Assembly: GCA_017620845.1 (NCBI GenBank)
Contig: JAGAUJ010000009.1
Coordinates: forward strand, 1 to 41,668
Direction of reading: 5' to 3'
Origin: Rickettsiales bacterium
GTDB taxonomy: Bacteria; Pseudomonadota; Alphaproteobacteria; Rickettsiales; UBA1997
Length of the DNA: 41,668 nt
The notes below the pieces were generated by a model, which did no database searches, was not told the DNA's origin, and saw nothing but the letters and a program-made list of their open reading frames with translations. A program made the translations under genes and the position numbers. How positions within the stretch are numbered: position 1 is the first letter of the stretch; each line of letters starts with the position of its first letter. Of the stretch, positions 1 to 9,689 are shown piece after piece.

Positions 1-20
1 TCTCTCTCTCTCTCTCTCTC
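1..20. repeat. (TC)10 dinucleotide tract at window edge, in frame with the Type ISP gene
   Basis: Ten perfect TC units open the window. Read in the frame of the downstream enzyme they encode alternating Leu-Ser, and the frame stays open from base 2 into helicase motif Ia. The true tract length is unknown because it runs off the edge. A two-base unit in a reading frame changes frame whenever the copy number changes by a non-multiple of three. Confidence 0.85.
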
Positions 21-3000
21 AATATCAAGAGTTTAATTGCTTATTTTTAGTTCCATCAATTGCACTTGTGAAACAAGCATTAGTTGAATGGACGCAACAA
101 TCAGATTTTTTAGTTAATTATATCTGTGTATGTTCTGATTCAACAGCATCAAAAATGGGCGATGATGAAGTTGTAAATAGGTTAGAAGATTTATCTTTTC
201 CAGCAACAACAAATGTTAATAGTTTAATTAGAAGTTATAAAAAAATATGTTTTAGAAATAAAAATTATATAAATAACAGTAATAATAAAAAAATACTAAA
301 TGTTATATTTTCAACATATCAATCAATAGACATAGTTTCACAATTTCAAGAGAAAATAAATAAAGAAAATAAGGAAGATTTTATATTTGATTTAATAGTA
401 TGCGATGAAGCGCATAGAACAACTGGTGCAAAATTAACAGATAAAGATGAATCAAATTTTATAAAAGTCCATAACAATGATTTTATACAGGCACATAAAA
501 GAATGTATATGACTGCAACACCGCGAATATATACAGATGATGCTAAGAAAAAAGCGGAACAAATGAATAATATTACTCTATGTTCTATGGATGATGAGGA
601 ATTGTATGGAGAAGAATTTTATAAAATTAATTTTGGCGAGGCAGTTGATTTACAATTATTAAGTGATTATAGAGTATTTGTTTTAACTTTAAATGAAGAA
701 GATTATATTGATGATGCATTAAAAGAAAAAATATTAGAGTTAGCAAAAGAAGATATTAAAGACATTAAAAAAATTAAAGAAGAAACTATAATAGAAAATA
801 CAGTTAAATTAATAGGTTCAGTAAATGCTTTATCTAAAAAATGTTTAACAGAGGAAGATAATGAATTTATACAGCAGACAGATCCAGATTCTATGAAAAA
901 AGGTGTTATATTTTGTAACACAATAGAAAATTCAAAAATTATAACAAAAACATTAAAGAAATGGGATGAAATATTTAAAGTAGCAAAATCACAAAATGAA
1001 CTTGTAGTAGATGTAAAAAATGAAGATGATGAGATACAAGATGATGAGATGGGGAATAGTGGAGTAGGGGGCGATGAAGTAGAGGATATAAACAAAGTAG
1101 AAAATAAAGAAAATAAAAATAACAAAGAAAATGAATTAATATTAGATGCAGAGCATATAGATGGGTCTTTTAGTTTAACTGAAAGACATAAAATAATGGA
1201 ATGGTTAAAAAATTCAAACAAAGAAGGAAAATGTAATTTATTAACAAATGTTAAATGTTTATCAGAAGGAATAGATGTTCCAAGTCTTGATGTAATTGTA
1301 TTTTTAAGTTCAAAAAATTCAAAAATAGATATAGTGCAATCAGTTGGAAGAGTGATGAGAAAGGCTGATGGTAAAAAATATGGTTATATAGTTGTTCCAG
1401 TCGTTATACCAAAAGGTAAGACAGTAGAAGAGGAAATGAATAAAAAAGATGGTGCTTATAAAATTGTATGGGATGTATTAAGTGCTTTAAAATCACATGA
1501 TGATAGATTTTTAAGTGAAGTTAATAAAATAAATTTAGGTACTTCCAATGAAAATAAAAATAAGTTTAAAGGAACTATATTTACAAATAAAATAGATTTA
1601 AATAAAGAGGTCGGTCAAGAATTGGAATTAAGTTTTGCAGATAAAATAAAAGAAATGCTATATGTTAGATTAGCAGATAAGAATTATTGGCAAAAATATA
1701 GTGAAGATATAGCAAAAGTTGCAGAAGAAAATATTAATAGAATTAGAGTTTTATTAAAAGAAAATGAAAAAATAAAAAGAGAATTTGATAAATTTTTAAG
1801 TAAATTACATAAAGATATAAACTCACAAGTTACAGAAAATGAAGCGGTTGAGATGTTATCTCAACACTTGATAATGAAGCCAATATTTGAAATATTATTT
1901 AATAACGATGTAGAGTTTGTTAATAAAAATGCCATTACAAAAATGATGTATGGTATTGTAAAAATATTAACAGAGGAATGCAAAGATATAAATGATAAAT
2001 TAGAATTGTATTATGAAAGCACAAAAAGGCAAATAAAAGAAATAAATACAAAAGAAGAAAAACAAAGTTTTATAAAAACCTTATACAACAATTTCTTTAA
2101 TAAAATTTTTAAAAGCACAACTGAAAAATTAGGTATTGTTTATACACCTATTGAAATAGTAGATTTTATAATACATTCAGTAAATGATGTTTTAAAAAAA
2201 GAATTTGGTAAAACTTTAACTGACAAGGGAATAAATATATTAGATCCATTTACTGGAACTGGAACATTTATAACAAGACTTTTACATTCGGGTATTATTA
2301 AACAAGAAGATCTTGAAAGAAAATATAAAAAAGAAATATTTGCTAATGAAATAGTGCCGTTGGCATATTATGTGGCTTGTGCGAATATAGAAAATGAATA
2401 TTTGAGTTTAAGTGATACAAATAAATATATTTCTTTTAATGGTTTGTGTTTAACTGATACTTTCCAAATGTATGAAACAGAGGAAGAACATAATACAAAA
2501 GAAGATATGGATTTCCTTAATGATATAGGAAATACAGAAAGAATAATAAGACAAAAGAAACAACCTATAAATATTATTATCTCAAATCCACCATATTCAG
2601 CAGGACAAAAATCTGCTAATGATAATAACCAAAATCAACATTATGAGAAATTAGAAAAGAAAATCGCTGATACTTATGTTAAATATTCAAAGGCACAAAA
2701 AAGTTCTATGTATGATAGTTATATAAAATCTTTTAGATGGGCGAGTGATAGAATTAATAAAGAAACTGGTGGTATTATAGGTTTTATTACAAATTCAGGT
2801 TGGTTAGATAGTGGTAGTGCAGATGGTTTTAGATGTTGTTTAACAAAAGAATTTGATAGTATTTATGTAATAGATTTAAAAGGTAATATTAGAAAATTTA
2901 ATAAAACAGAGGGTGAAAATGTATTTGATATAATGGTTGGAGTTGCTATAACTATATTAGTTAAAAAACCAGAAAAAGATATGGAAACATCACAAAAAAA

Positions 3001-4396
3001 AGATGCGGATATATATTATTATAACATAGGAGATTATTTAAATAAAAAAGAAAAGATAGAAAAGTTAAAAAATTTAAAGAGTATATTAAATATAATAAAT
3101 ACAGAAGAAGCAGAAAATGTAATACAGATACAACCAAATAAACACAATGATTGGTTGACACAAAGGAGTGATATTTTTGAGAATAAAAATTTCATACCAA
3201 TAGAGCCACTTAAAAAATATGATGCTAATACAAGTAGTTTTTTTATTAATTATTCTTGTGGTATATCAACAGCAAGAGATGTATGGTGTTATAATTTTTC
3301 TAAAAATGAATTAAAGAAAAATATACATACAACTATTGATTACTATAATCAACAAAGAATAGAAGTTAATGAATATAATAATACTTTAATTAAAGATAGC
3401 AGTAAATGTAATTGGACTGGTGAATGGGATAAATATTTAAAAAATAATAAAGTAATTTTTGAAGATATAAATAGTTATAGAACTGCTATGTATAGACCTT
3501 TTGTTAAGCAAAATGTATATTTTAATGAATATTTAAATGAAAGAAGATTTCAAATGCCAGCTATATTTCCAATGAATAAATATGATAATTTATGTATTTG
3601 TATGAACGGTATTGGTGATAGTAAAGATTTTAGTGTGTTTATAACAAATATTATTACAGATTATCATGTGTATGGTATAACTCAATGTTTTCCATTGTAT
3701 TATTATACAAAAAATGAAAAAGCGACACAATATGAACTTAATTATGGAAAAGATGGAGAAAGTAAAGAAGAATATATAAAACATAATGGAATAAGTGATT
3801 ATATATTAAAAAAATGTAAGGAAAAATATGGAGAAAATGTAAACAAGGAAGATATATTTTATTATGTTTATGGAATATTAAATAGTGAAGATTATAAAAA
3901 ACAATTCCAAGATGATTTAAAAAGAGTTTTGCCAAGAATACCTTTGGTTGATGAATTTTGGGTATTTAGTAAAGTTGGAAGAGAGTTGGCAGATTTGCAT
4001 TTGAATTATGAAAGCATTGAGGCTTGTTCGCAGTGTAAAGTTGTTAAAACTGCTGAAAATTATTATGTTAATAAAATGTCTTTTGGTAAAGATAAAGATG
4101 GTAATAAGGATAAGTCTGTTATTGTGTATAATAATTTTATAAAAATTGAAAATGTGCCAGAAAAGGCGTATAAGTATATTATAAATGGAAAATCTGCTAT
4201 TGAGTGGATAATGGATAAGTATAAAATTGATATTGATAAAAAAAGTGGTTTGAAAAATGATCCAAATTTATGGTGCGATGAATTTGGAAATGAAAAATAT
4301 ATTTTTGATTTGCTTTTGAGTGTTATTGAGGTAAGTATTAAAAGTGTTGATTTGATTGAGTCTTTGCCGAGGTTGAGTTTTGATGAATATTTGTGA
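2..4396 (+). CDS. Type ISP restriction-modification enzyme (helicase plus N6-adenine methyltransferase), 5' truncated by the window
   Basis: Single-chain R-M enzyme of the LlaGI/LlaBIII type, which in the family carries nuclease, SF2 helicase, coupler, adenine methyltransferase and target-recognition parts on one chain. I extend it to base 2: codons before the GTG at 68 read without a stop through the TC tract into LFLVPSIAL, the usual helicase motif Ia, so 68 is an internal codon. Of 1464 visible residues, DEAH is at about 135-138, TATP at about 171, a helicase C-terminal arginine segment (QSVGRVMR) at about 445, methyltransferase motif I (DPFTGTGTF) at about 747 and motif IV NPPY at about 863. 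The N-terminal nuclease and Walker A lie outside the window. An acidic and Asn/Lys-rich insertion (about residues 340-380) looks like a linker. The C-terminal 500 residues fit a target-recognition region. The gene ends 85 bp before recA and uses AGA arginine codons like the host genes. Confidence 0.9.
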   Translation, partial: LSLSLSQYQEFNCLFLVPSIALVKQALVEWTQQSDFLVNYICVCSDSTASKMGDDEVVNRLEDLSFPATTNVNSLIRSYKKICFRNKNYINNSNNKKILNVIFSTYQSIDIVSQFQEKINKENKEDFIFDLIVCDEAHRTTGAKLTDKDESNFIKVHNNDFIQAHKRMYMTATPRIYTDDAKKKAEQMNNITLCSMDDEELYGEEFYKINFGEAVDLQLLSDYRVFVLTLNEEDYIDDALKEKILELAKEDIKDIKKIKEETIIENTVKLIGSVNALSKKCLTEEDNEFIQQTDPDSMKKGVIFCNTIENSKIITKTLKKWDEIFKVAKSQNELVVDVKNEDDEIQDDEMGNSGVGGDEVEDINKVENKENKNNKENELILDAEHIDGSFSLTERHKIMEWLKNSNKEGKCNLLTNVKCLSEGIDVPSLDVIVFLSSKNSKIDIVQSVGRVMRKADGKKYGYIVVPVVIPKGKTVEEEMNKKDGAYKIVWDVLSALKSHDDRFLSEVNKINLGTSNENKNKFKGTIFTNKIDLNKEVGQELELSFADKIKEMLYVRLADKNYWQKYSEDIAKVAEENINRIRVLLKENEKIKREFDKFLSKLHKDINSQVTENEAVEMLSQHLIMKPIFEILFNNDVEFVNKNAITKMMYGIVKILTEECKDINDKLELYYESTKRQIKEINTKEEKQSFIKTLYNNFFNKIFKSTTEKLGIVYTPIEIVDFIIHSVNDVLKKEFGKTLTDKGINILDPFTGTGTFITRLLHSGIIKQEDLERKYKKEIFANEIVPLAYYVACANIENEYLSLSDTNKYISFNGLCLTDTFQMYETEEEHNTKEDMDFLNDIGNTERIIRQKKQPINIIISNPPYSAGQKSANDNNQNQHYEKLEKKIADTYVKYSKAQKSSMYDSYIKSFRWASDRINKETGGIIGFITNSGWLDSGSADGFRCCLTKEFDSIYVIDLKGNIRKFNKTEGENVFDIMVGVAITILVKKPEKDMETSQKKDADIYYYNIGDYLNKKEKIEKLKNLKSILNIINTEEAENVIQIQPNKHNDWLTQRSDIFENKNFIPIEPLKKYDANTSSFFINYSCGISTARDVWCYNFSKNELKKNIHTTIDYYNQQRIEVNEYNNTLIKDSSKCNWTGEWDKYLKNNKVIFEDINSYRTAMYRPFVKQNVYFNEYLNERRFQMPAIFPMNKYDNLCICMNGIGDSKDFSVFITNIITDYHVYGITQCFPLYYYTKNEKATQYELNYGKDGESKEEYIKHNGISDYILKKCKEKYGENVNKEDIFYYVYGILNSEDYKKQFQDDLKRVLPRIPLVDEFWVFSKVGRELADLHLNYESIEACSQCKVVKTAENYYVNKMSFGKDKDGNKDKSVIVYNNFIKIENVPEKAYKYIINGKSAIEWIMDKYKIDIDKKSGLKNDPNLWCDEFGNEKYIFDLLLSVIEVSIKSVDLIESLPRLSFDEYL

Positions 4397-4481
4397 TTTA
4401 CTTTGTAGTAAAAATAATTTTATTATTTACTTTTTTAAATTAAAATATTATTATCTAAACCAGCAATAAAAATTAAATATT

Positions 4482-5561
4482 ATGGCAAAAGCAATCGAGA
4501 AAAAAGAAGAAAAAACTACAATAAATCCAGAGAGAAAAAAGGCTCTTGACGTAGCATTGGCACAAATAGATAAACAATTTGGTAAAGGTTCAGCAATGAA
4601 ATTTGGTCAAAGACCAGTTGAAAATATACAAGTTATTCCATCGGGTTCTTTGGCAATAGATACTGCACTTGGTGTTGGTGGTTATCCAAGAGGTAGAATT
4701 ATTGAAATTTATGGACCTGAGAGTTCTGGTAAAACAACATTAACATTACATGCTATTGCAGAGGCACAAAAATTAGGTTTAACTTGTGCTTTTATAGATG
4801 CAGAACATGCTTTTGATCCAACTTATGCACAAGCATTAGGAATAGATCTTGAAGAAATGATTATTTCACAACCGTCTTGTGGTGAAGAGGGACTTGAAAT
4901 TGCAGATACACTTGTTAGATCTGGTGCAGTTGATTTGATAGTTATTGACTCTGTTGCAGCACTTGTTCCAAAAGTTGAATTAGATGGAAATATGGATGAT
5001 AATCAAATGGGTTTGCAAGCAAGATTAATGAGTAAAGCATTGAGAAAATTGACTGGTTCAATTTCTAAAACAAATAGCACAGTTATTTTTATTAACCAAA
5101 TAAGAATGAAAATCGGTATTATGTTTGGTAATCCAGAAACAACAACTGGTGGAAATGCTTTAAAATTCTATGCTTCTGTAAGGTTGGATATTAGAAAAAC
5201 TGGTTCAATTAAAAATAAAGATGAAATAGTTGGTAACGAAACAAGTGTTAAGGTTGTTAAAAATAAAGTTGCACCACCATTTAGAACTGCAAAATTTGAA
5301 ATAGCATATGGTGAAGGTATTTCAAAACTTGGTGAAATAGTGGATCTTGGCGCTGAATTTGATATTATTGAAAAATCTGGTTCTTGGTATTCTTATAATA
5401 GTCAAAGAATAGGGCAGGGTAGAGATAATGTTAAAGAATTTTTGAGAAATAATCCTGAAATTTGTGCTGATATTGAGGCAAAAATTAGGGAAAAATTAAA
5501 GTCTTCACCAGCTAAATTGGTTGTTGGTGGTGATGCTGATGAAGAGAGTGTAGAAGAATAA
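4482..5561 (+). CDS. recA: Recombinase RecA
   Basis: RecA forms the ATP-dependent filament on single-stranded DNA for homologous recombination and SOS induction. The 359-residue product has the normal family length. Walker [10 protein letters not shown] is at residues 78-86, the AEHAFDP segment and the [11 protein letters not shown]alker B follow, and the DNA-binding loops are recognisable ([16 protein letters not shown], then [14 protein letters not shown]). The conserved AEHALDP has Phe for Leu, and the segment before MGLQAR ([10 protein letters not shown]) diverges from the usual AEMEGEMGD pattern, but nothing catalytic is missing. The acidic C-terminus is typical. The start is the first ATG after the preceding stop region; there is no obvious Shine-Dalgarno, as for several genes here. 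I see no GTTC-N7-GTTC or GAAC-N7-GAAC SOS box in the 85 bp upstream. A palindromic terminator lies 83 bp downstream. Confidence 0.98.
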   Translation: MAKAIEKKEEKTTINPERKKALDVALAQIDKQFGKGSAMKFGQRPVENIQVIPSGSLAIDTALGVGGYPRGRIIEIYGPESSGKTTLTLHAIAEAQKLGLTCAFIDAEHAFDPTYAQALGIDLEEMIISQPSCGEEGLEIADTLVRSGAVDLIVIDSVAALVPKVELDGNMDDNQMGLQARLMSKALRKLTGSISKTNSTVIFINQIRMKIGIMFGNPETTTGGNALKFYASVRLDIRKTGSIKNKDEIVGNETSVKVVKNKVAPPFRTAKFEIAYGEGISKLGEIVDLGAEFDIIEKSGSWYSYNSQRIGQGRDNVKEFLRNNPEICADIEAKIREKLKSSPAKLVVGGDADEESVEE

Positions 5562-5590
5562 AAAAATAATTAATAAGTTTTATTTGTGCA

Positions 5591-5632
5591 GTTAGTATAG
5601 ATAATAAAAAATAACTAAAAATCTATACTAAC
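5591..5632. terminator. Inverted repeat downstream of recA
   Basis: Perfect 12-bp arms GTTAGTATAGAT (5591-5602) and ATCTATACTAAC (5621-5632) surround an 18-base A-rich loop, 30 bp after the recA stop. It could be a terminator or mRNA 3'-end stabiliser, but the loop is long and no T-run follows directly. Confidence 0.45.
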
Positions 5633-5643
5633 TTGTTGGTTGG

Positions 5644-5669
5644 AAATGGTAAATATATATTTACCATTT
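5644..5669. terminator. Perfect 26-bp palindrome, probable bidirectional terminator
   Basis: The palindrome starts AAATGGTAAATA and is followed by A/T runs on both sides (TTTTAAAAAGTTTTT to its right). It sits in the convergent gap between recA and the RNase J gene, where a shared terminator is expected. Confidence 0.6.
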
Positions 5670-5999
5670 TAAAAAGTTTTTAATATCAAACATTTTTATG
5701 TGATTTATATTTTGAGATATAAATTGCACCTATAATCAAAGTTGGCAATCTTTTGTAATTTCAGTTAATAAGTTATAGCAACACTTATATTAACAAAACA
5801 ATTAAACTGAATTTTGTATATTTTAACTAATTGTATATAATAAACATATATAAAACCAATCAATCAGTTATATATTCTAATTGGTTATACCTAAAATTAT
5901 ACTTAACAAATCGTATTGCTGCTTACATACTTATACACGATAAACTATACTAATGCGGGCAAACAGATATTTTTAGAATAAAAATTATTATAACTAAAC
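5670..5999. other. Intergenic gap, recA 3' side to RNase J 3' side
   Basis: About 330 bp with no open frame of note on either strand and no tRNA-like fold that I can see. It is slightly less AT-biased than other gaps. I could not assign a small RNA to it. Confidence 0.4.
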
Positions 6000-7730
6000 T
6001 TAATTTTCACTTATCTTTGTAAAAAATACCTCAATTACCGGCTTTTTACCGATTTCAACATCATACATCTTATTTATCACAGTTCTAATTTTTTGACCCA
6101 AAAAGTTTTCTTTTTCAATATCAGTTACAAATTTTTTCTTATTATTTTGCTTACTTTCGTTAATCTGCATTATTCCACGATTATAATTTTTTACTATATC
6201 TTCTAATAAAATTTCCCTCGTGGTTCTGTCGTTTTCTAAATCATAACCACCTGGTGCAGAAATTACCGGAATTTTCAATAATTTATATCTTGTATTTATT
6301 ATCAAATTAACAAACACAATCCCAACTTCTTCCATTTTTCTTCTTGTTTTTATAATTTCACTTTTTGTAGACAAAATTCTTTTACCATCAACAACCATAT
6401 ATTGCAAATCAAGTTGTCCCAGTTTTTCAACTTTTCCATCAGTATTGATTTTTAAAATTACACCATTTTTACTTTTTCCAACATTCTTAATTCCGCACAG
6501 TTTTGCAATCTTTTGATGTTGTAATAATTGTGCTGGTTCGCCATGAACTGCTATTGCGGTTTTTGGTTTTACCATAGAATAAAAATCTTTCAAATCTTGC
6601 ACACAATAATGACCTGAAACATGGACGAATTCATTTTTTTCTGTTATAACTTCTACATCTTTTTCAGCCAATTTGTTATACAGTAAAATCAATTCTTTTT
6701 CATTACCAGGGATAACTTTTGAAGAGAAAATAACACAATCATCTTCACTAAGTTTTATATATTTATAAGCATCGTTTGCTAATTTATCAACACCAGCATT
6801 AAAATTACCTTGACAACCAGTTGCAATAACAATTAAATTTCTTTTCTTATAATTTTTTATATCATCTTCACTTAAAAATTCATATTTTTCATTTATATAT
6901 CCAACATCTCTTGCGACTTTTACTAACCTATAAAGTGAATTGCCAACTAAAACAATTTTTCTTCTTGTTTTTTTTGCTACATCCGCAATAGTTTTTATTC
7001 TTCCTACATTTGAAGCAAATGTTGTAAATACAACAAGTCCAGTTTTTTCTTTTACAATATTATAAAAACTATCAAATAATTCACTTTCAGATTGACCTTG
7101 ATCTTCATTAAAAATATTTGTAGATTCGCAAACTGTTGCTAAAATCTCTTGCTTTGTTCCTAATTGTTTTAATCTTTTAATATTTGATTTTTGACCTATA
7201 ACTGGCGTGGGGTCAAATTTCCAGTCCCCGCTATGTAAAATGTTGCCTTTTGGAGTTTTTATTATCATTGCATTCATTTCAGGGGTGGAGTGAGTTAAAC
7301 CTAAAAATTCAATTTCAAAATCGCCAAGTTTGATTTTATCATTTTCATTTAATTCATTTATTTCAACTTGATTATAAAATTCATATTCTTTTAACTTTTC
7401 TTGTAAAAATAATTTTGTGAATCTTGAAGCATAAATTGGTAATTTTAAATCTTGCCACAAATATTGAACTGCGCCCAAATGATCTTCGTGTATGTGAGTT
7501 ATAAAAACTCCCAAAATATCTTTTCTTATTTTTCTTAATAATGAAATATCGGGAACTAATAAGTCAACGCCTGGCACTGTTTTTGTAAAACCTATTCCGC
7601 AGTCAATAACTATCCATTTTCCATTATAGTGATATAAGTTGCAGTTTAAACCTATCTCATTTGATCCACCGATTGGTATAAATAATATGTCATTGTTGTA
7701 TTTTTTGAAGTTTAAATTTTTTATGTCCAT
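6000..7730 (-). CDS. rnj: Ribonuclease J
   Basis: A metallo-beta-lactamase/beta-CASP ribonuclease that in its family acts as a 5'-3' exonuclease and endonuclease in RNA maturation and decay. The 576-residue length fits. The zinc motif THIHEDHLGAV is at about residues 78-88, preceded by VIDCGIGF and followed by HSGDWKFDPTP, which supplies further metal ligands. The beta-CASP region holds FTTFASNVGRI and the late histidine segment VHVSGHYC, and AVHGEPAQLL follows, all characteristic of RNase J rather than of CPSF-type enzymes. The start ATG at 7730 has no clear Shine-Dalgarno. The gene is monocistronic here, convergent with recA and divergent from Type III system 1. Confidence 0.95.
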   Translation of the reverse strand: MDIKNLNFKKYNNDILFIPIGGSNEIGLNCNLYHYNGKWIVIDCGIGFTKTVPGVDLLVPDISLLRKIRKDILGVFITHIHEDHLGAVQYLWQDLKLPIYASRFTKLFLQEKLKEYEFYNQVEINELNENDKIKLGDFEIEFLGLTHSTPEMNAMIIKTPKGNILHSGDWKFDPTPVIGQKSNIKRLKQLGTKQEILATVCESTNIFNEDQGQSESELFDSFYNIVKEKTGLVVFTTFASNVGRIKTIADVAKKTRRKIVLVGNSLYRLVKVARDVGYINEKYEFLSEDDIKNYKKRNLIVIATGCQGNFNAGVDKLANDAYKYIKLSEDDCVIFSSKVIPGNEKELILLYNKLAEKDVEVITEKNEFVHVSGHYCVQDLKDFYSMVKPKTAIAVHGEPAQLLQHQKIAKLCGIKNVGKSKNGVILKINTDGKVEKLGQLDLQYMVVDGKRILSTKSEIIKTRRKMEEVGIVFVNLIINTRYKLLKIPVISAPGGYDLENDRTTREILLEDIVKNYNRGIMQINESKQNNKKKFVTDIEKENFLGQKIRTVINKMYDVEIGKKPVIEVFFTKISEN

Positions 7731-7945
7731 CTTTTTATTTTTGTAATTTAATTAATAATATAACCTTGTAAACAATGTTATATTAGGGATTGGAAATTAA
7801 AAGTCTATAAAAATTTAAATTTATATTTTTATAATAATTATTAAATATTCCGTTGACAAAATATTTATATAATTTAATGATTATAATCAATTAATATTAT
7901 ATAGTGTTATAATATTATATTATTAATATACAAAAAGGATTAATT

Positions 7946-8044
7946 GTGATTGATGAAATTGACAATATAGATAATATTGTCCCCAACGTTGTTGGGGGGG
8001 GGCAGTTTAGAAGAAAAATTATTTTCCTTATTAAAAACAAATAA
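7946..8044 (+). other. Out-of-phase leader frame of the Type III mod gene (GTG start, 32 codons)
   Basis: A good ribosome binding site, AAAAAGGA (7932-7939), lies 6 bp before GTG at 7946. That frame reads V-I-D-E-I-D-N-I-D-N-I-V-P-N-V-V-G-G-G through the G tract, then leaves the mod frame and stops at TAA 8042-8044. With one G fewer, or two more, the same start would fuse into the mod reading frame (VVGGGSLEEKLF). The ATG at 7953 is in the mod frame but hits TAG at 7968. So the leader looks like the true mod N-terminus caught in the off phase. Confidence 0.7.
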
Positions 8045-9689
8045 AGATTTTATTAATAATAAAAATGAGTTATTAATTGACAAAATACTATCAAAAGAAA
8101 ATCAAGCAAACCTAATCGAATTACTTTTAACAAATGAAGAGATAAAAACAGAATTTTTTACAAATATTAATAATATTTTAGTTTTTAAACAAGACGAATT
8201 TACATTTTATTTAAAAAAGAAAAATTACTTAAATTCCTCCTATACAAAATTTGACAACAAAATTGGTTTTAACTGTTATAAAGAGTTAAATAATAATGTT
8301 GTTTTGAATTTTCCTTATAAAGATTGTATTTTAGAAGGAGGGCAAAATAGGGAAGAAGATAAACGGCAAGAAATTTTTTTTAATGAAATACTTGCTAAAA
8401 AAGAGATTAAAAGATTATTTGAACCGAAAGTTTTAACAAACTTTAAAAAATATAATCAAGATGGTGAAACGCAAGTTGAAAAATTTAATAGAAATGCAGA
8501 TGGTGTAATAACAGATAATTTATTAATAAAAGGAAATAATTTAATTGCTTTACATAGTTTAGTTGAGGAGTTTAGGGGTAAGGTAAAATTAATATATATT
8601 GATCCGCCTTATAATACTGGTAATGATGGTTTTAAATATAATGATTCTTTTAATCATTCTACTTGGTTGTGTTTTATGAAAAATAGGCTTGAAATTGCAA
8701 GGGAGTTGTTGAGGGAGGATGGGAGTATTTATGTTCAAATGGATGTAAAGGAGGCACATTATTTAAAAGTGTTAATGGATGAAATTTTTGGTAGAAATAA
8801 TTTTAGAAGTGAAATTATATGGGATACATCAATTCCATATGTTGCTGGCAATAAGTGGCTGTCTAATAATTGGATTTATTCACATTCGGTTATTTTTTAT
8901 TATGCATTTAATATTAATGTGCATAGAGACGTATTTAATAAATTAACATTTCAAGTTAAACAAACTTCTGGTGATATTTCTAATAAACCATTCAAGGATA
9001 TTTGGACTGATATTGAAAATTTTGCTGGATTTCTTGGAGTGAGAGATATTAAAATTAATTTTAACAGTAGAAAACCAGAAAAACTCATAGAAAGAATAAT
9101 TAAATCTTCCACCAACAAAAACGACATAGTCCTTGACTTTTTTGCCGGTTCAGGCACAACCGGGGCAGTAGCGCACAAAATGAACAGACAATGGATAATG
9201 ATAGAACAAATGGACTATATAGAAGATATTACAAAAGAAAGACTAAAAAAGGTTGTAGGTAAAAAAGTAAAACAAGATGGTAATTTATTAGAGAATATTG
9301 AATTTGATAATAGTGGAATTTCAAAAAGTGTGAATTGGCAGGGGGGAGGGGAATTTATTTATTGTGAATTAAAAAAATATAACGAAGACTTTGTTGATAT
9401 GTTAAAACTTGCTGAAACAAAAGAAGAAGTAATTAATATATTTTATGAAATATGTAAAAAGGGATTTGTAAAGTATAATATAGATATTGAAGAGTTGCAA
9501 AAAGATATTGAAAAAGGCGAAGATAGTGAGTTTTTAAAAAGGACAGTTGATGAAATGAAACAAAATATTTATGATATTTTAAATAAAAATATGCTTTATA
9601 TTCCTATGTCTATTATGAATGATAATAAGTTTAATATAAATGAAGAAGAGAAACGATTAAGTGGGGATTTTTATGGATTTAAATATTAA
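7977..9689 (+). CDS. mod: Type III R-M methyltransferase subunit (Mod), phase-variable, out of frame here
   Basis: Beta-class N6-adenine methyltransferase that gives target recognition and methylation to a Type III complex. Motif IV DPPYNTG is at about residues 209-215, LLREDGSIYVQMDV follows, and motif I (FAGSGTTGAV) is at about 388-397, the DPPY-first order of the beta class. The N-terminal segment ending EIFFNEILA..RLFEPKVLTNF is typical of Type III Mod. The 570-residue frame has only a TTG at 7977 as a start without ribosome binding site. I take the real start as GTG 7946, which is out of frame through the G9 tract, so this copy is probably off. The recognition region between the motifs is short. 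The res gene overlaps its 3' end by 17 bp. Confidence 0.88.
   Translation: MSPTLLGGGSLEEKLFSLLKTNKDFINNKNELLIDKILSKENQANLIELLLTNEEIKTEFFTNINNILVFKQDEFTFYLKKKNYLNSSYTKFDNKIGFNCYKELNNNVVLNFPYKDCILEGGQNREEDKRQEIFFNEILAKKEIKRLFEPKVLTNFKKYNQDGETQVEKFNRNADGVITDNLLIKGNNLIALHSLVEEFRGKVKLIYIDPPYNTGNDGFKYNDSFNHSTWLCFMKNRLEIARELLREDGSIYVQMDVKEAHYLKVLMDEIFGRNNFRSEIIWDTSIPYVAGNKWLSNNWIYSHSVIFYYAFNINVHRDVFNKLTFQVKQTSGDISNKPFKDIWTDIENFAGFLGVRDIKINFNSRKPEKLIERIIKSSTNKNDIVLDFFAGSGTTGAVAHKMNRQWIMIEQMDYIEDITKERLKKVVGKKVKQDGNLLENIEFDNSGISKSVNWQGGGEFIYCELKKYNEDFVDMLKLAETKEEVINIFYEICKKGFVKYNIDIEELQKDIEKGEDSEFLKRTVDEMKQNIYDILNKNMLYIPMSIMNDNKFNINEEEKRLSGDFYGFKY
7981..8003. repeat. G9 homopolymer tract overlapping a CCCCAAC/GTTGGGG hairpin
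   Basis: Nine consecutive G residues lie at 7994-8002. The left part of the tract forms the arm of a hairpin: CCCCAAC (7981-7987), loop GTT, GTTGGGG (7991-7997). G runs of this length are otherwise absent from this AT-rich window. The position at the extreme 5' end of a mod gene matches known slipped-strand phase-variable Type III methyltransferases. Confidence 0.85.

Noticed and set aside
68..4396. GTG at 68 as the true start of the first gene
   Set aside because: The frame is open upstream to the window edge and encodes the conserved helicase motif Ia, so the gene is truncated and not started there.
5670..5999. Structured small RNA between recA and RNase J
   Set aside because: Composition is slightly different but I could not find consistent stems or any feature of tmRNA, RNase P RNA, 6S or SRP RNA.
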